From positions 1,736,001 through 1,800,000 of the forward strand of contig NZ_CP016438.1 in assembly GCF_001685355.1 (NCBI RefSeq): a stretch of DNA of 64,000 nucleotides, in the 5' to 3' direction. Under the pieces are notes generated by a model. The model was not told the origin of the DNA. It searched no databases and saw nothing but the letters and a program-made list of their open reading frames with translations. Both the position numbers and the translations under genes were made by a program. Below are positions 52,133-59,493 of this stretch, piece after piece; positions within the stretch are counted from its first letter, which is position 1, and every line of letters starts with the position of its first letter. The DNA comes from Streptomyces lincolnensis (GTDB lineage: Bacteria; Actinomycetota; Actinomycetes; Streptomycetales; Streptomycetaceae).

Positions 52133-53215
52133 TCAGGCAACCTCGGTGACCAGGCGGTGCAGCCGCTGTGCCTCGGGGCTCGCGCCCGCGCACAGCAGGA
52201 CGGCCTCCGCGAGTTCCTGGAGCGCGCCGGGCCGTCGCCAGCAGGTGCGCACGACGCTGATGGCGTCCATACGGGCCTTGCCGTGCCGGGTGATGGCGGC
52301 GCGGACCTCCGGCCTCAGCAGACCCAGGATCACTTCGCGGGCACCCGGGTCGACGAACTCGTCCACCGCCAGCAGACCGTCCGTCAGGGCCCGCAGCAGT
52401 CCGGGATCCGGCGCGGCCCGTCCGGGCGTGCCGTCGGCCGGCCCCGCGGCCACGCGACGGGACAGCAGTTGGCCCTCGTCCCCCAACCGCTCACGCACCC
52501 GTTCCGCCACCGCGTCGAGGTCGGGAGGCCACTGCGCGCCGGGGGTGTCGCCGAGGACGGCCAGCAGCTCCCGGCTGAAGAGACCGGTCGGCGAAGGCGT
52601 GAGGTTGACGGCCGTCTCTCCCGGCCGGGCCGCGAAGAGGACGGCCTGGTCGCACCCGGTCACCGGCCTGCCCGCGCCGTGGTCCTCGCGCGGCAGCGGG
52701 CCGCGTCGTTGCCGCGGGTCGCGCGGTTCCTGGCAGGCGTCCACCAGCCAGATCTGCCGTGGGTGCGCCCGTGCCGCGTCCGAGCGGTAGTGGCTGAGGA
52801 GGGCGTCGAAGTCCAGGAAGCCCGGATCGACGAGGTGCTCCGCTGCCGTGTCGGCGTAGAACAGCCGACGCCGCCCGTCGGTGTCCACCAGTCCGCGCCC
52901 GCCCCACACGACCCACAGCAACTCGCTCCCGCTCGCGGGGACGTCCTGGAGGAGAACACGGTGCACGTGGTCCCGGTCGGCGGGACGGACGGCATACGGC
53001 AGACCGGCGTGCCGCGCCGTGCGATCGGCCGGTCCGGAGAACAGTGCGGTGATCCGCTCGGGCGGGACCCCGCGGGCCATGAACCACTCGGCGAACCGGA
53101 CGCCGTGCGCGACGGGGCCGTCCGGCTCCCCCTCGTCGCCCGCCTCGTAGGTGTCGATCCCCACGACGACGACCCGCGTCCGACGCGGGTCGAGCTGAGG
53201 CGATGCCGGATCCAT
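52133..53215 (-). CDS. caspase-like (C14) protein with C-terminal effector-associated domain
   Basis: 360-residue protein. The caspase-like domain is at about 12-230: 'RRTRVVVVGIDTYEAGDEGE' start, 'SELLWVVWGGRGLVDTDGR' at the position of the usual S-G-H-G, and 'IWLVDACQEPRD' with the catalytic-type Cys161. The dyad histidine is replaced by Arg107, so proteolysis is doubtful. Residues about 268-360 form an EAD2-like domain ('LLAVDEFVDPGAREVILGLL', 'MDAISVVRTCWRRPGAL', 'SPEAQRLHRLVTEV') closely patterned on the N terminus of the VMAP protein. It is the predicted effector of the system. ATG start; transcribed toward the precursor gene. Confidence 0.72.
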   Translation of the reverse strand: MDPASPQLDPRRTRVVVVGIDTYEAGDEGEPDGPVAHGVRFAEWFMARGVPPERITALFSGPADRTARHAGLPYAVRPADRDHVHRVLLQDVPASGSELLWVVWGGRGLVDTDGRRRLFYADTAAEHLVDPGFLDFDALLSHYRSDAARAHPRQIWLVDACQEPRDPRQRRGPLPREDHGAGRPVTGCDQAVLFAARPGETAVNLTPSPTGLFSRELLAVLGDTPGAQWPPDLDAVAERVRERLGDEGQLLSRRVAAGPADGTPGRAAPDPGLLRALTDGLLAVDEFVDPGAREVILGLLRPEVRAAITRHGKARMDAISVVRTCWRRPGALQELAEAVLLCAGASPEAQRLHRLVTEVA

Positions 53216-53248
53216 GCGCTCAGTGTGCCGTTGGTGCGGTGTCCGCCG

Positions 53249-53875
53249 TCAGGCGTCCCCGTAAGCCTCTCCCCCGAGCTCGAACCCCGCCGCCCCCGCC
53301 GTCACATCGGCCAGCCACCCCCTGAACGCCTCCACCTCCGCGTCCGGCAGCGCGATCTCGATGGTGACCGCCTCGCCGTAGCGGACGTCCCGGATCTCGC
53401 GGCCGGTGGTGTGGAGGTCGTTCTGGACCTTGCCGGCGCGCTGGTGGTCGACGGTGAGGGTGGCGAGGCGGAAGCGGCGGCGGGTGTGGGTGCCGAGGGT
53501 GTCGAGGGCCTCGCCGACGGCTCCGCCGTAGGCGCGGATGAGGCCGCCGGCGCCGAGTTTGACGCCGCCGTAGTAGCGGGTGACGACGGCGACGACGTAG
53601 CGCATGTCGCGGCGCAGGAGCATCTGGAGCATGGGGACGCCGGCGGTGCCACCGGGTTCGCCGTCGTCACTGGCCTTCTGGATCGCGGCGTCGGCGCCGA
53701 TGACGTAGGCGAAGCAGTTGTGGGTGGCGTCGGCGTGCTTCCTGCGGACGGCGGCGACGAAGTCCTGGGCCTCCTGCTCGGTGGCCGCCGGGGCGAGGGC
53801 GCACAGGAAGCGGGAGCGGTTGACCTCGGTCTCGTGGACGCCCGCGTGGGCGACTGTGCGGTACTCGTCCTGCAT
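53249..53875 (-). CDS. YigZ/IMPACT family protein
   Basis: 208-residue protein with an N-terminal UPF0029/Impact domain ('NRSRFLCALAPAATEQEAQD', 'HNCFAYVIG', 'ASDDGEPGGTAGVPMLQ', 'VVAVVTRYYGGVKLGAGGLI') and a C-terminal DUF1949 ferredoxin-like domain (about 140-205). Conserved in bacteria, possibly linked to translation; biochemical role unsettled. ATG 53875. It is separated by 10 bases from the SixA-type phosphatase gene on the same strand and may be co-transcribed. Confidence 0.9.
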   Translation of the reverse strand: MQDEYRTVAHAGVHETEVNRSRFLCALAPAATEQEAQDFVAAVRRKHADATHNCFAYVIGADAAIQKASDDGEPGGTAGVPMLQMLLRRDMRYVVAVVTRYYGGVKLGAGGLIRAYGGAVGEALDTLGTHTRRRFRLATLTVDHQRAGKVQNDLHTTGREIRDVRYGEAVTIEIALPDAEVEAFRGWLADVTAGAAGFELGGEAYGDA

Positions 53876-53884
53876 CGGGTCAGC

Positions 53885-54442
53885 CTATGGGGTGGCCGGT
53901 CGGCTCTTGCCGCCCCGGGCGACGATCAGGCTGGTGAGCAGGGCCGTTCCCGGGGTGAGGGCCGTCCAGTCGGTGCCGCGCCAGGCCAGGACGGCGATCG
54001 CCGAGGTGGGGAACTTGGTGCGCACCTCCTCCAGGGTGTCGTCGAGGCCGTCCCCGGCGAGATCGAGGACGAGGTCCTCCAGGCCGGGGTTGTGGCCGAC
54101 CAGCAGCAGTGTCTCGACCTCGGCGGGTGTCTCCCGGACGACGGCCAGCAGGTCGGGGGCATCGGCGGCGTACACGCGCGCGTCCAGCCGCACCGGCGGG
54201 GGTGTGCCCCACTGCGCGGAGGCCCACTCCCAGGTCTGGCGGGCGCGTACGGCGGTGGAGCACAGGGCGAGGCCGGGGAGCAGGTCGGCGGCGGCGAGGG
54301 CGCGTCCCGCGGCGGGTGCGTCACGTCGGCCGCGCGGCGCGAGGGGCCGTTCGTGGTCGGGGGTGCCCGAGGGCCAGGCGGACTTGGCGTGCCGCAGCAC
54401 GACCAGGTGGCGCAGCGGGCCCGTTCCCGCCCGCGCGATCAC
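53885..54442 (-). CDS. SixA-type histidine phosphatase
   Basis: 185-residue member of the histidine phosphatase (RHG) superfamily. 'LVVLRHAKSAWPSGTPDHER' holds the phosphorylated His in an RHA variant typical of SixA, and 'LLLVGHNPGLEDLVLDLAG' the second His. In E. coli SixA acts on phosphohistidine in protein partners; here the target is unknown. GTG start overlaps the stop of the upstream CysRS-like gene (GTGA), so the two are coupled. Confidence 0.87.
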   Translation of the reverse strand: MIARAGTGPLRHLVVLRHAKSAWPSGTPDHERPLAPRGRRDAPAAGRALAAADLLPGLALCSTAVRARQTWEWASAQWGTPPPVRLDARVYAADAPDLLAVVRETPAEVETLLLVGHNPGLEDLVLDLAGDGLDDTLEEVRTKFPTSAIAVLAWRGTDWTALTPGTALLTSLIVARGGKSRPATP

Positions 54443-55182
54443 GCCGGGGCTCCCACGTCGCGGGTGAGTTCGACGCCGAGGAGGCGGTCGGCGTAGGCGT
54501 ACGTCTCGAAGCGGGCGCCCGCGGGCAGGTCGGAGGTCTCCACCGACCGCAGGATCCGCAGTACACCGGGCACGTCCAGGTCGTCCTCCCAGGCGGTGCG
54601 GAGTTCCGCGCGCACCTCGTCGGGGATCGCCCGGGACGGCTGCCGGGCCCAGTCGGCGACCGCGCGGCGCCAGCGCCGTAGCGTGTCCTGGGCGCCCGCC
54701 AGGGCGTCCGCGTCGAGCCGCAGGGGCGCGTCGCGGCGCGTGGAGAGCAGGGCCAGGCGTACGGCGGAGGGGTCGGCGCCCGCCGGGATCCCGGCCGCCG
54801 CCGGGTCGACGGGGGCCACGGCGATCCGGGCTCCCGCGGCAAAGCCGTCCGAGGTGGCGGCACCCTCGCCGAGGACGTGCAGGGCCTGGGCCTCGCCGAG
54901 ACCGACGCCGAGACCGCTCCCGGCGACTCCGTCCTCGAAGGGCCGGATGCCGAGCGCGGCGGCGCCCGCCCTCAGCTCGGGCCGGTCCCGTTCGCCGTTG
55001 AGCAGCGCCCACACGGGTGTCCCGCCGAGTTCCAGGGCCCGGACCAGGACGTCGGCGACGAGCAGCACCCGCAGGGAGGTGCTGTCGTAGCCGGCCGTGT
55101 GGGCCTCGACCCGGGTCAGGCCGCGGCGGGCGGGAGCAGCGGTGACGGGCTCGCCCGTCCGGGCGTCGATGATGCGCAGCAC
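54439..55182 (-). CDS. cysteinyl-tRNA synthetase-like protein without catalytic motifs
   Basis: 247 residues. The C-terminal part, 'AVRLALLSTRRDAPLRLDAD', 'DTLRRWRRAVADWARQ' and 'RTAWEDDLDVPGVLRILRSV', follows the DALR-like helical pattern of CysRS/MshC (compare 'DDLNTP'). The N-terminal half has a Rossmann-like 'DSTSLRVLLVADVLVRALEL', but HIGH and KMSKS and the zinc cysteines are absent. It is therefore a paralogue of unknown role rather than a synthetase. GTG start with a TACGCT -10 box 7 bases upstream and no ribosome binding site, suggesting leaderless expression. Confidence 0.6.
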   Translation of the reverse strand: MLRIIDARTGEPVTAAPARRGLTRVEAHTAGYDSTSLRVLLVADVLVRALELGGTPVWALLNGERDRPELRAGAAALGIRPFEDGVAGSGLGVGLGEAQALHVLGEGAATSDGFAAGARIAVAPVDPAAAGIPAGADPSAVRLALLSTRRDAPLRLDADALAGAQDTLRRWRRAVADWARQPSRAIPDEVRAELRTAWEDDLDVPGVLRILRSVETSDLPAGARFETYAYADRLLGVELTRDVGAPA

Positions 55183-55253
55183 GGGGGTGAGCGTAGGCGC
55201 GCGGACGGCACGGCGCCACCGCCCGACCGAACAGACGTTCAGTGGGTCCGCTC

Positions 55254-56666
55254 TCAGCGCACGGCGAAGGTGGTGAGCACCGCCGCGTGGTCGGACGGCC
55301 AGTCGTTGCCGGCGACGTCCGGCCAGGGGCGCGGGGTGCCGGTGACGACCGTACGGGAGTCGAGGACCCTCAGGCCGCGGTGCAGGACGTAGTCGATGCG
55401 GTCCTGGGGTTCGGGGCGTCCGCTGCCGTCCTCGCGCACGGGGTGGACGGGCGACCAGGTGTGGCCGGGGGCGGCGGCCGCGTCCGGGTGGGCCTCGCGG
55501 TAGGAGTCGCTGAGGCCCGCCTCCTCGGCCGCCCTGGTGACCGGCCACTCGCCGTCGGTCCTGTCGAGGTGGGAGGGGCAGTTGAAGTCACCGACGAGGA
55601 CGACGGGCGCGCCGGCACCGATCCGGTGCAGGGCGTCCCGCAGTTGAGCGAGGCGCACCTCCTCGTGCCGCTCGTCGAAGACCGGCTCGTAGGGCCCGTA
55701 CCGCCGGTAGTCGAGATGAGCCGTCCAGACGTCGACCTCCCGGTCCCCTACGGCGATCCGCGCCCCGGCCGCTCCGTAGAACCCGACGTCCGGGTCGCCG
55801 AGGCGGGCCGTGATCGGGTGCCGGCTGATGATGCCGAGGTTCTCCCCGGCCCGGTGGTGGTGCCAGCCGAGGGCGTCGGCGAGTTCCTGGGCGGCGGTGC
55901 CGTACGTCTCCTGGAGGCCGACCACGTCCGCGCCGGTCTCAGTGATGATCTTCAGCTGCTTGGCCCGGTGGTCGTGGACCTTGGTGCCGCCGTACCAGAG
56001 GTTCCAGCTCATGACGCGGAGTTCGTACGGCAGCAGGGCGGCGAGCCGGCGGGGGTCGAGGCCGGTCAGGCTCGCGCGCACGGTCCGGCCCGGCGCGGTG
56101 TCGATGGGGGCGAGCGAGGGCACGGCGAGCACCGTGCATCCGGCGGCCTCCGCCGAGCGCACGCCGGTCTCGGTGTCCTCGACGGCCACGCAGGCGGCGG
56201 GGTCGACGCCCAGGGCACGGCAGGCGGCGAGGTAGGGGTCGGGGGCGGGCTTGGTGTGCTCGGTGTCGTCGGCGGTGACGGAGACGGCGAAGCGGTCGGC
56301 GCCGAGCACGTCGAGCACGGTGTCGGCGACGGCCCGGGGGGAGGCGGTCACCAGGGCGGTGGGGACGCCGTCGCGGGCCAGGGCGTCGAGCAGGTCGAGG
56401 GCGCCGGGGCGGGGCACGATGCCGGTGCGGACCCGGTCGGCGAACTCGCGGTGCAGCGCGGCGGCGAGGTCCGCGGCCGGGGTGCCACCGGCCGCGGCCA
56501 GCCAGGCGGCGGTGTGCTCGACCGGGCGGCCGAGCACCTCCGGCTGGTCGGCGTCGGTCAGCGCGCGACCGGCGACCCGCTCCACCGCCTCCCACCACAG
56601 CCGCTCGGTGTCGACGAGCGTGCCGTCCATGTCGAACAGGACGGCCTGGAGCGGGAGTCGGGTCAT
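55254..56666 (-). CDS. HAD phosphatase - endonuclease/exonuclease/phosphatase fusion
   Basis: 470-residue two-domain hydrolase. Residues 1-220 are a beta-phosphoglucomutase-like HAD: 'QAVLFDMDGTLVDTERLWWE', 'TALVTASPRAVADTVLD', 'HTKPAPDPYL' and 'AVEDTETGVRSAEAAG'. Residues about 228-470 are an EEP (DNase I-like) domain: 'LRVMSWNLWYGG', 'DVVGLQETYG', 'VDVWTAHLDYR', 'VVLVGDFNCPSHLD' and 'WPSDHAAVLTTF'. Together they could split a phosphodiester and then a phosphomonoester. It is the last gene of an importer operon, so the imported compound is probably its substrate, such as a phosphodiester or sugar phosphate. ATG start. Confidence 0.85.
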   Translation of the reverse strand: MTRLPLQAVLFDMDGTLVDTERLWWEAVERVAGRALTDADQPEVLGRPVEHTAAWLAAAGGTPAADLAAALHREFADRVRTGIVPRPGALDLLDALARDGVPTALVTASPRAVADTVLDVLGADRFAVSVTADDTEHTKPAPDPYLAACRALGVDPAACVAVEDTETGVRSAEAAGCTVLAVPSLAPIDTAPGRTVRASLTGLDPRRLAALLPYELRVMSWNLWYGGTKVHDHRAKQLKIITETGADVVGLQETYGTAAQELADALGWHHHRAGENLGIISRHPITARLGDPDVGFYGAAGARIAVGDREVDVWTAHLDYRRYGPYEPVFDERHEEVRLAQLRDALHRIGAGAPVVLVGDFNCPSHLDRTDGEWPVTRAAEEAGLSDSYREAHPDAAAAPGHTWSPVHPVREDGSGRPEPQDRIDYVLHRGLRVLDSRTVVTGTPRPWPDVAGNDWPSDHAAVLTTFAVR

Positions 56667-56719
56667 CGTGTGCTCTCTTGCATGGGGGGATCCTGGTGGG
56701 GGGAGTCGGCGGTGGTGGA

Positions 56720-57787
56720 TCAGCTGGTGCGTTCCGCCACGAGCACCGGCCGTTCGGGCAGCGACAGGCGCACCGCGGTTCCCGCGCCGAGTCCGGCGGC
56801 CTCGTGGGCGGGCAGGTCGGCCTTCACCTCGGTGCCGTCGGCGAGCCGGACGGTGAGGCGGACGACCGCGCCGAGGAAGGCGGTGGCGACGACCCGGGCG
56901 TCTCCCGCCGAGTCCGCGTGGAGCCGGACGGCCTCGGGCCGCACCAGGACGTCCACCTCGGTCGTGTCGGGCATCGGACCGTCGACCGGCAGCCGCTGCC
57001 CGAGCACCTCGACGTCACCGCCGACGAGGACACCGGGGATCCGGCTCATCGTGCCGACGAACTCGGCGACGAACGCGGTCGCGGGGCGCCCGTACAACTC
57101 GGCGGGCTCCGCGCACTGTTCGAGGCGCCCGGCGTTCATGACGGCGACCCGGTCGGCGACGGACAGGGCCTCTTCCTGATCGTGCGTCACGAACAGGGTG
57201 GTGATGCCGAGTTCCTGCTGGAGGCGGCGGATCTCCTCGCGCAGCGTGAGGCGGACCTTCGCGTCGAGCGCCGACAGCGGCTCGTCCAGGAGCAGGACGC
57301 GGGGCCGCAGGGCGAGCGCGCGGGCCAGCGCGATGCGCTGCTGCTGGCCGCCGGAGAGCTGGTGGGGGAAACGTTCGCCCTTGTCGGCGAGGCCGACCAG
57401 CTCCAGCAACTCGCCTGCGCGCGCCCGGCGTTCGGCGGTGCGCACCTTGCGCATCCGCAGTCCGAAGGCCACGTTGTCGAGGGCGCTGAGATGCGGGAAG
57501 AGGCTGTACGACTGGAAGACCATCCCGGCGTCCCGGCGGTGGGCGGGGACGCGGGTGACGTCCTCGCCGTCGACCAGCACCTGGCCGGCGTCGGGGTGTT
57601 CGAACCCGGCGAGCATGCGCAGGGCGGTGGTCTTTCCGCAGCCGGACGGGCCGAGCAGGGCGAGGAACTCCCCCGGCCGCACGGTCAGGTCGAGCCCGTC
57701 CAGGGCGATGGTCGTCCCGAACTCCCGCCTGAGGCCCCGGAATTCGACGGTCGCCGCTTTCGTCTGGGTCATTTCAAGAACGGTCAT
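56720..57787 (-). CDS. ABC importer ATP-binding protein (PotA/FbpC/PhnT type)
   Basis: 355-residue ATPase: Walker A 'ALLGPSGCGKTTALRMLAGF', Q-loop 'GMVFQSYSLFPHLS', signature 'LSGGQQQRIALARALA', Walker B 'VLLLDEPLSALDAKVR', H-loop 'LFVTHDQEEAL', then a C-terminal TOBE domain (about 275-350). This class energises polyamine, iron, thiamine and 2-aminoethylphosphonate importers. Starts 3 bases after the preceding permease stop; a second in-frame ATG lies at 57772. Confidence 0.92.
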   Translation of the reverse strand: MTVLEMTQTKAATVEFRGLRREFGTTIALDGLDLTVRPGEFLALLGPSGCGKTTALRMLAGFEHPDAGQVLVDGEDVTRVPAHRRDAGMVFQSYSLFPHLSALDNVAFGLRMRKVRTAERRARAGELLELVGLADKGERFPHQLSGGQQQRIALARALALRPRVLLLDEPLSALDAKVRLTLREEIRRLQQELGITTLFVTHDQEEALSVADRVAVMNAGRLEQCAEPAELYGRPATAFVAEFVGTMSRIPGVLVGGDVEVLGQRLPVDGPMPDTTEVDVLVRPEAVRLHADSAGDARVVATAFLGAVVRLTVRLADGTEVKADLPAHEAAGLGAGTAVRLSLPERPVLVAERTS

Positions 57788-57790
57788 GGT

Positions 57791-58606
57791 TCATCCCCGG
57801 GAGGCGGTGGTTCGGGAGCGCCCGCCGACTCCGGCGAGCGCGAGGAGCAGCAGCCAGGTGACGAGCAGGCTGAGCACGGACACGGCGACGGAGAGCTGGG
57901 CGTTGGCGCCGCTGACGCTGTAGATCCACACGGCGAACGGCTGGAAGCCGAGCAGCCGGGCGATGGTGAACTCGCCGAGCACCAGCGCCAGGGTGAGGAA
58001 GGAGGCGTTGAGCAGGGCCCCGCGCAGGTTCGGCAGGACGGCACGGATCAGCGCCTGCGGCCAGCTCGCCCCGCAGCTGCGGGCGGCCTCCACGAGGGTG
58101 CGCACGTCGACGGCGGCCAGACCGGCGTCCAGTGCCCGGTAGACGAACGGCAGCGCCAGCACGACGTAGGCCAGGACGAGGACGACGGGGAAGTCCGGGT
58201 TCTGGATGGCCACGAACGTCTGGAACAGCGGTGTGCGGGAGAGGTGGTCCGGTCCCCACTTGAGCACGGTGACGATCCCGGCGACGAACGCGATCGGCGG
58301 CACCACCAGCGGCAGCGAGCACACCACCTCCACGACCGGCCTGAGGCGAGCGGCGCCGAGCCGCAGCGCGACCGTCGCGGGCACCGTCAGCAGCAGCACG
58401 ACGGCGATGGTGGCGGCGGCCAGCTCCAGGGAGAGCAGCAGGCTGGAGCCGAAGCCGTCGGCGGACAGCAGCTGGGTGTAGGCGTCGAAGGTGATGCCCT
58501 GGCCGGGCACGTCGACGGTGAACACGACGGACGCGGCCAGCGGCACCAGGAAGTACACACCGGCGAGGCCGAGCGCGCCCCACCGCCACAGGGTCAGGCG
58601 AGCCAT
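57791..58606 (-). CDS. ABC importer permease (second subunit)
   Basis: 271-residue permease with about six transmembrane helices. The EAA loop is recognisable as 'TLVEAARSCGASWPQALIRA' followed by 'VLPNLRGALLNASFLTLALV'. It opens with a hydrophobic helix at about 9-29. Its start overlaps the end of the first permease gene by 13 bases. Pairs with that protein to form the membrane channel. Confidence 0.9.
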   Translation of the reverse strand: MARLTLWRWGALGLAGVYFLVPLAASVVFTVDVPGQGITFDAYTQLLSADGFGSSLLLSLELAAATIAVVLLLTVPATVALRLGAARLRPVVEVVCSLPLVVPPIAFVAGIVTVLKWGPDHLSRTPLFQTFVAIQNPDFPVVLVLAYVVLALPFVYRALDAGLAAVDVRTLVEAARSCGASWPQALIRAVLPNLRGALLNASFLTLALVLGEFTIARLLGFQPFAVWIYSVSGANAQLSVAVSVLSLLVTWLLLLALAGVGGRSRTTASRG

Positions 58607-59493
58607 CGCGCGCTCCTTCGCTGGAGGGGCAGGTAGACCGCCATCACCAGGCCCGCGACGAGGACCATGTCGAAGCTGAGGGCGAGCGCCACGTTCTCCT
58701 GGCCGACGAGCACGTTGCCGGAGAGGGCGTCGGCGATCTGGAGGGTGATCAGCGGGACCGAACTGCCCACCATGGCCGCCGCGGTGGCGTACGCGGCGAA
58801 GGCGCTGCCGAACAGCAGGACGAACCCGCCGAGCAGGGTGGGGGTGAGGACCGGCAGGGCGACATGGAGCCAGTACTGCACGCCCGTGGCGCCGTTGTTC
58901 TGCGCGGCCTCGCGCCACTGGACGCGCAGGCCCTCCAGAGCCGGCGTGATGGTGAGGACCATCAGCGGGATCAGGAAGTACAGGTAGACGATGACCAGTC
59001 CCCAGAAGCTGTAGAGGTCCCAGCCCTTGTCCTTGAGGCCGAGGTGCTGGGTGAGCACACCGGCGTTGCCCAGGGTGGCGACGAAGGCGAAGGCCAGCGG
59101 GACACCGCCGAAGTTGGCGAGCACCCCGGAGGCGGTGAGCACGCCCTCGCGCAGCGCGCGGGAGCGGGAGGTCACCACGGCCTGCGCGAGCGGCAGCCCG
59201 AGCAGCGCGCCGAGGGCGGCGGAGACGGCGGACAGCTTGATGCTGCCGAGCAGGGCGGTGAGGTACGCGCCCTGGAGCGAGTCGGTGAGGTTGGCCGTGC
59301 TGTAGGAACCGGCGCCGGTGGCCGGGTCCTTGACGCTGAAGGCGCCGTCGAGCATGGCCAGGGCGGGAAGCCCGAAGGCGATCGCGGTGAAGGCGAGCAG
59401 CGGGACCACGGCGAGCCAGCCGGGGGCACGGCGCCGCCGCCGCTTCGCCCCGGCGGCGGTCGCCGTGTCGGCCCGTGGAAGGGTGGCCGTCAT
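58594..59493 (-). CDS. ABC importer permease (first subunit)
   Basis: 299-residue permease, basic N terminus ('KRRRRRAPGWLAVVPLLAFT') then about six transmembrane helices and an EAA loop at 'EGLRVQWREAAQNNGATGVQ' with 'WLHVALPVLTPTLLGGFVLL'. ATG 59493 overlaps the binding-protein stop (ATGA). Part of the same operon. Confidence 0.9.
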   Translation of the reverse strand: MTATLPRADTATAAGAKRRRRRAPGWLAVVPLLAFTAIAFGLPALAMLDGAFSVKDPATGAGSYSTANLTDSLQGAYLTALLGSIKLSAVSAALGALLGLPLAQAVVTSRSRALREGVLTASGVLANFGGVPLAFAFVATLGNAGVLTQHLGLKDKGWDLYSFWGLVIVYLYFLIPLMVLTITPALEGLRVQWREAAQNNGATGVQYWLHVALPVLTPTLLGGFVLLFGSAFAAYATAAAMVGSSVPLITLQIADALSGNVLVGQENVALALSFDMVLVAGLVMAVYLPLQRRSARWLA

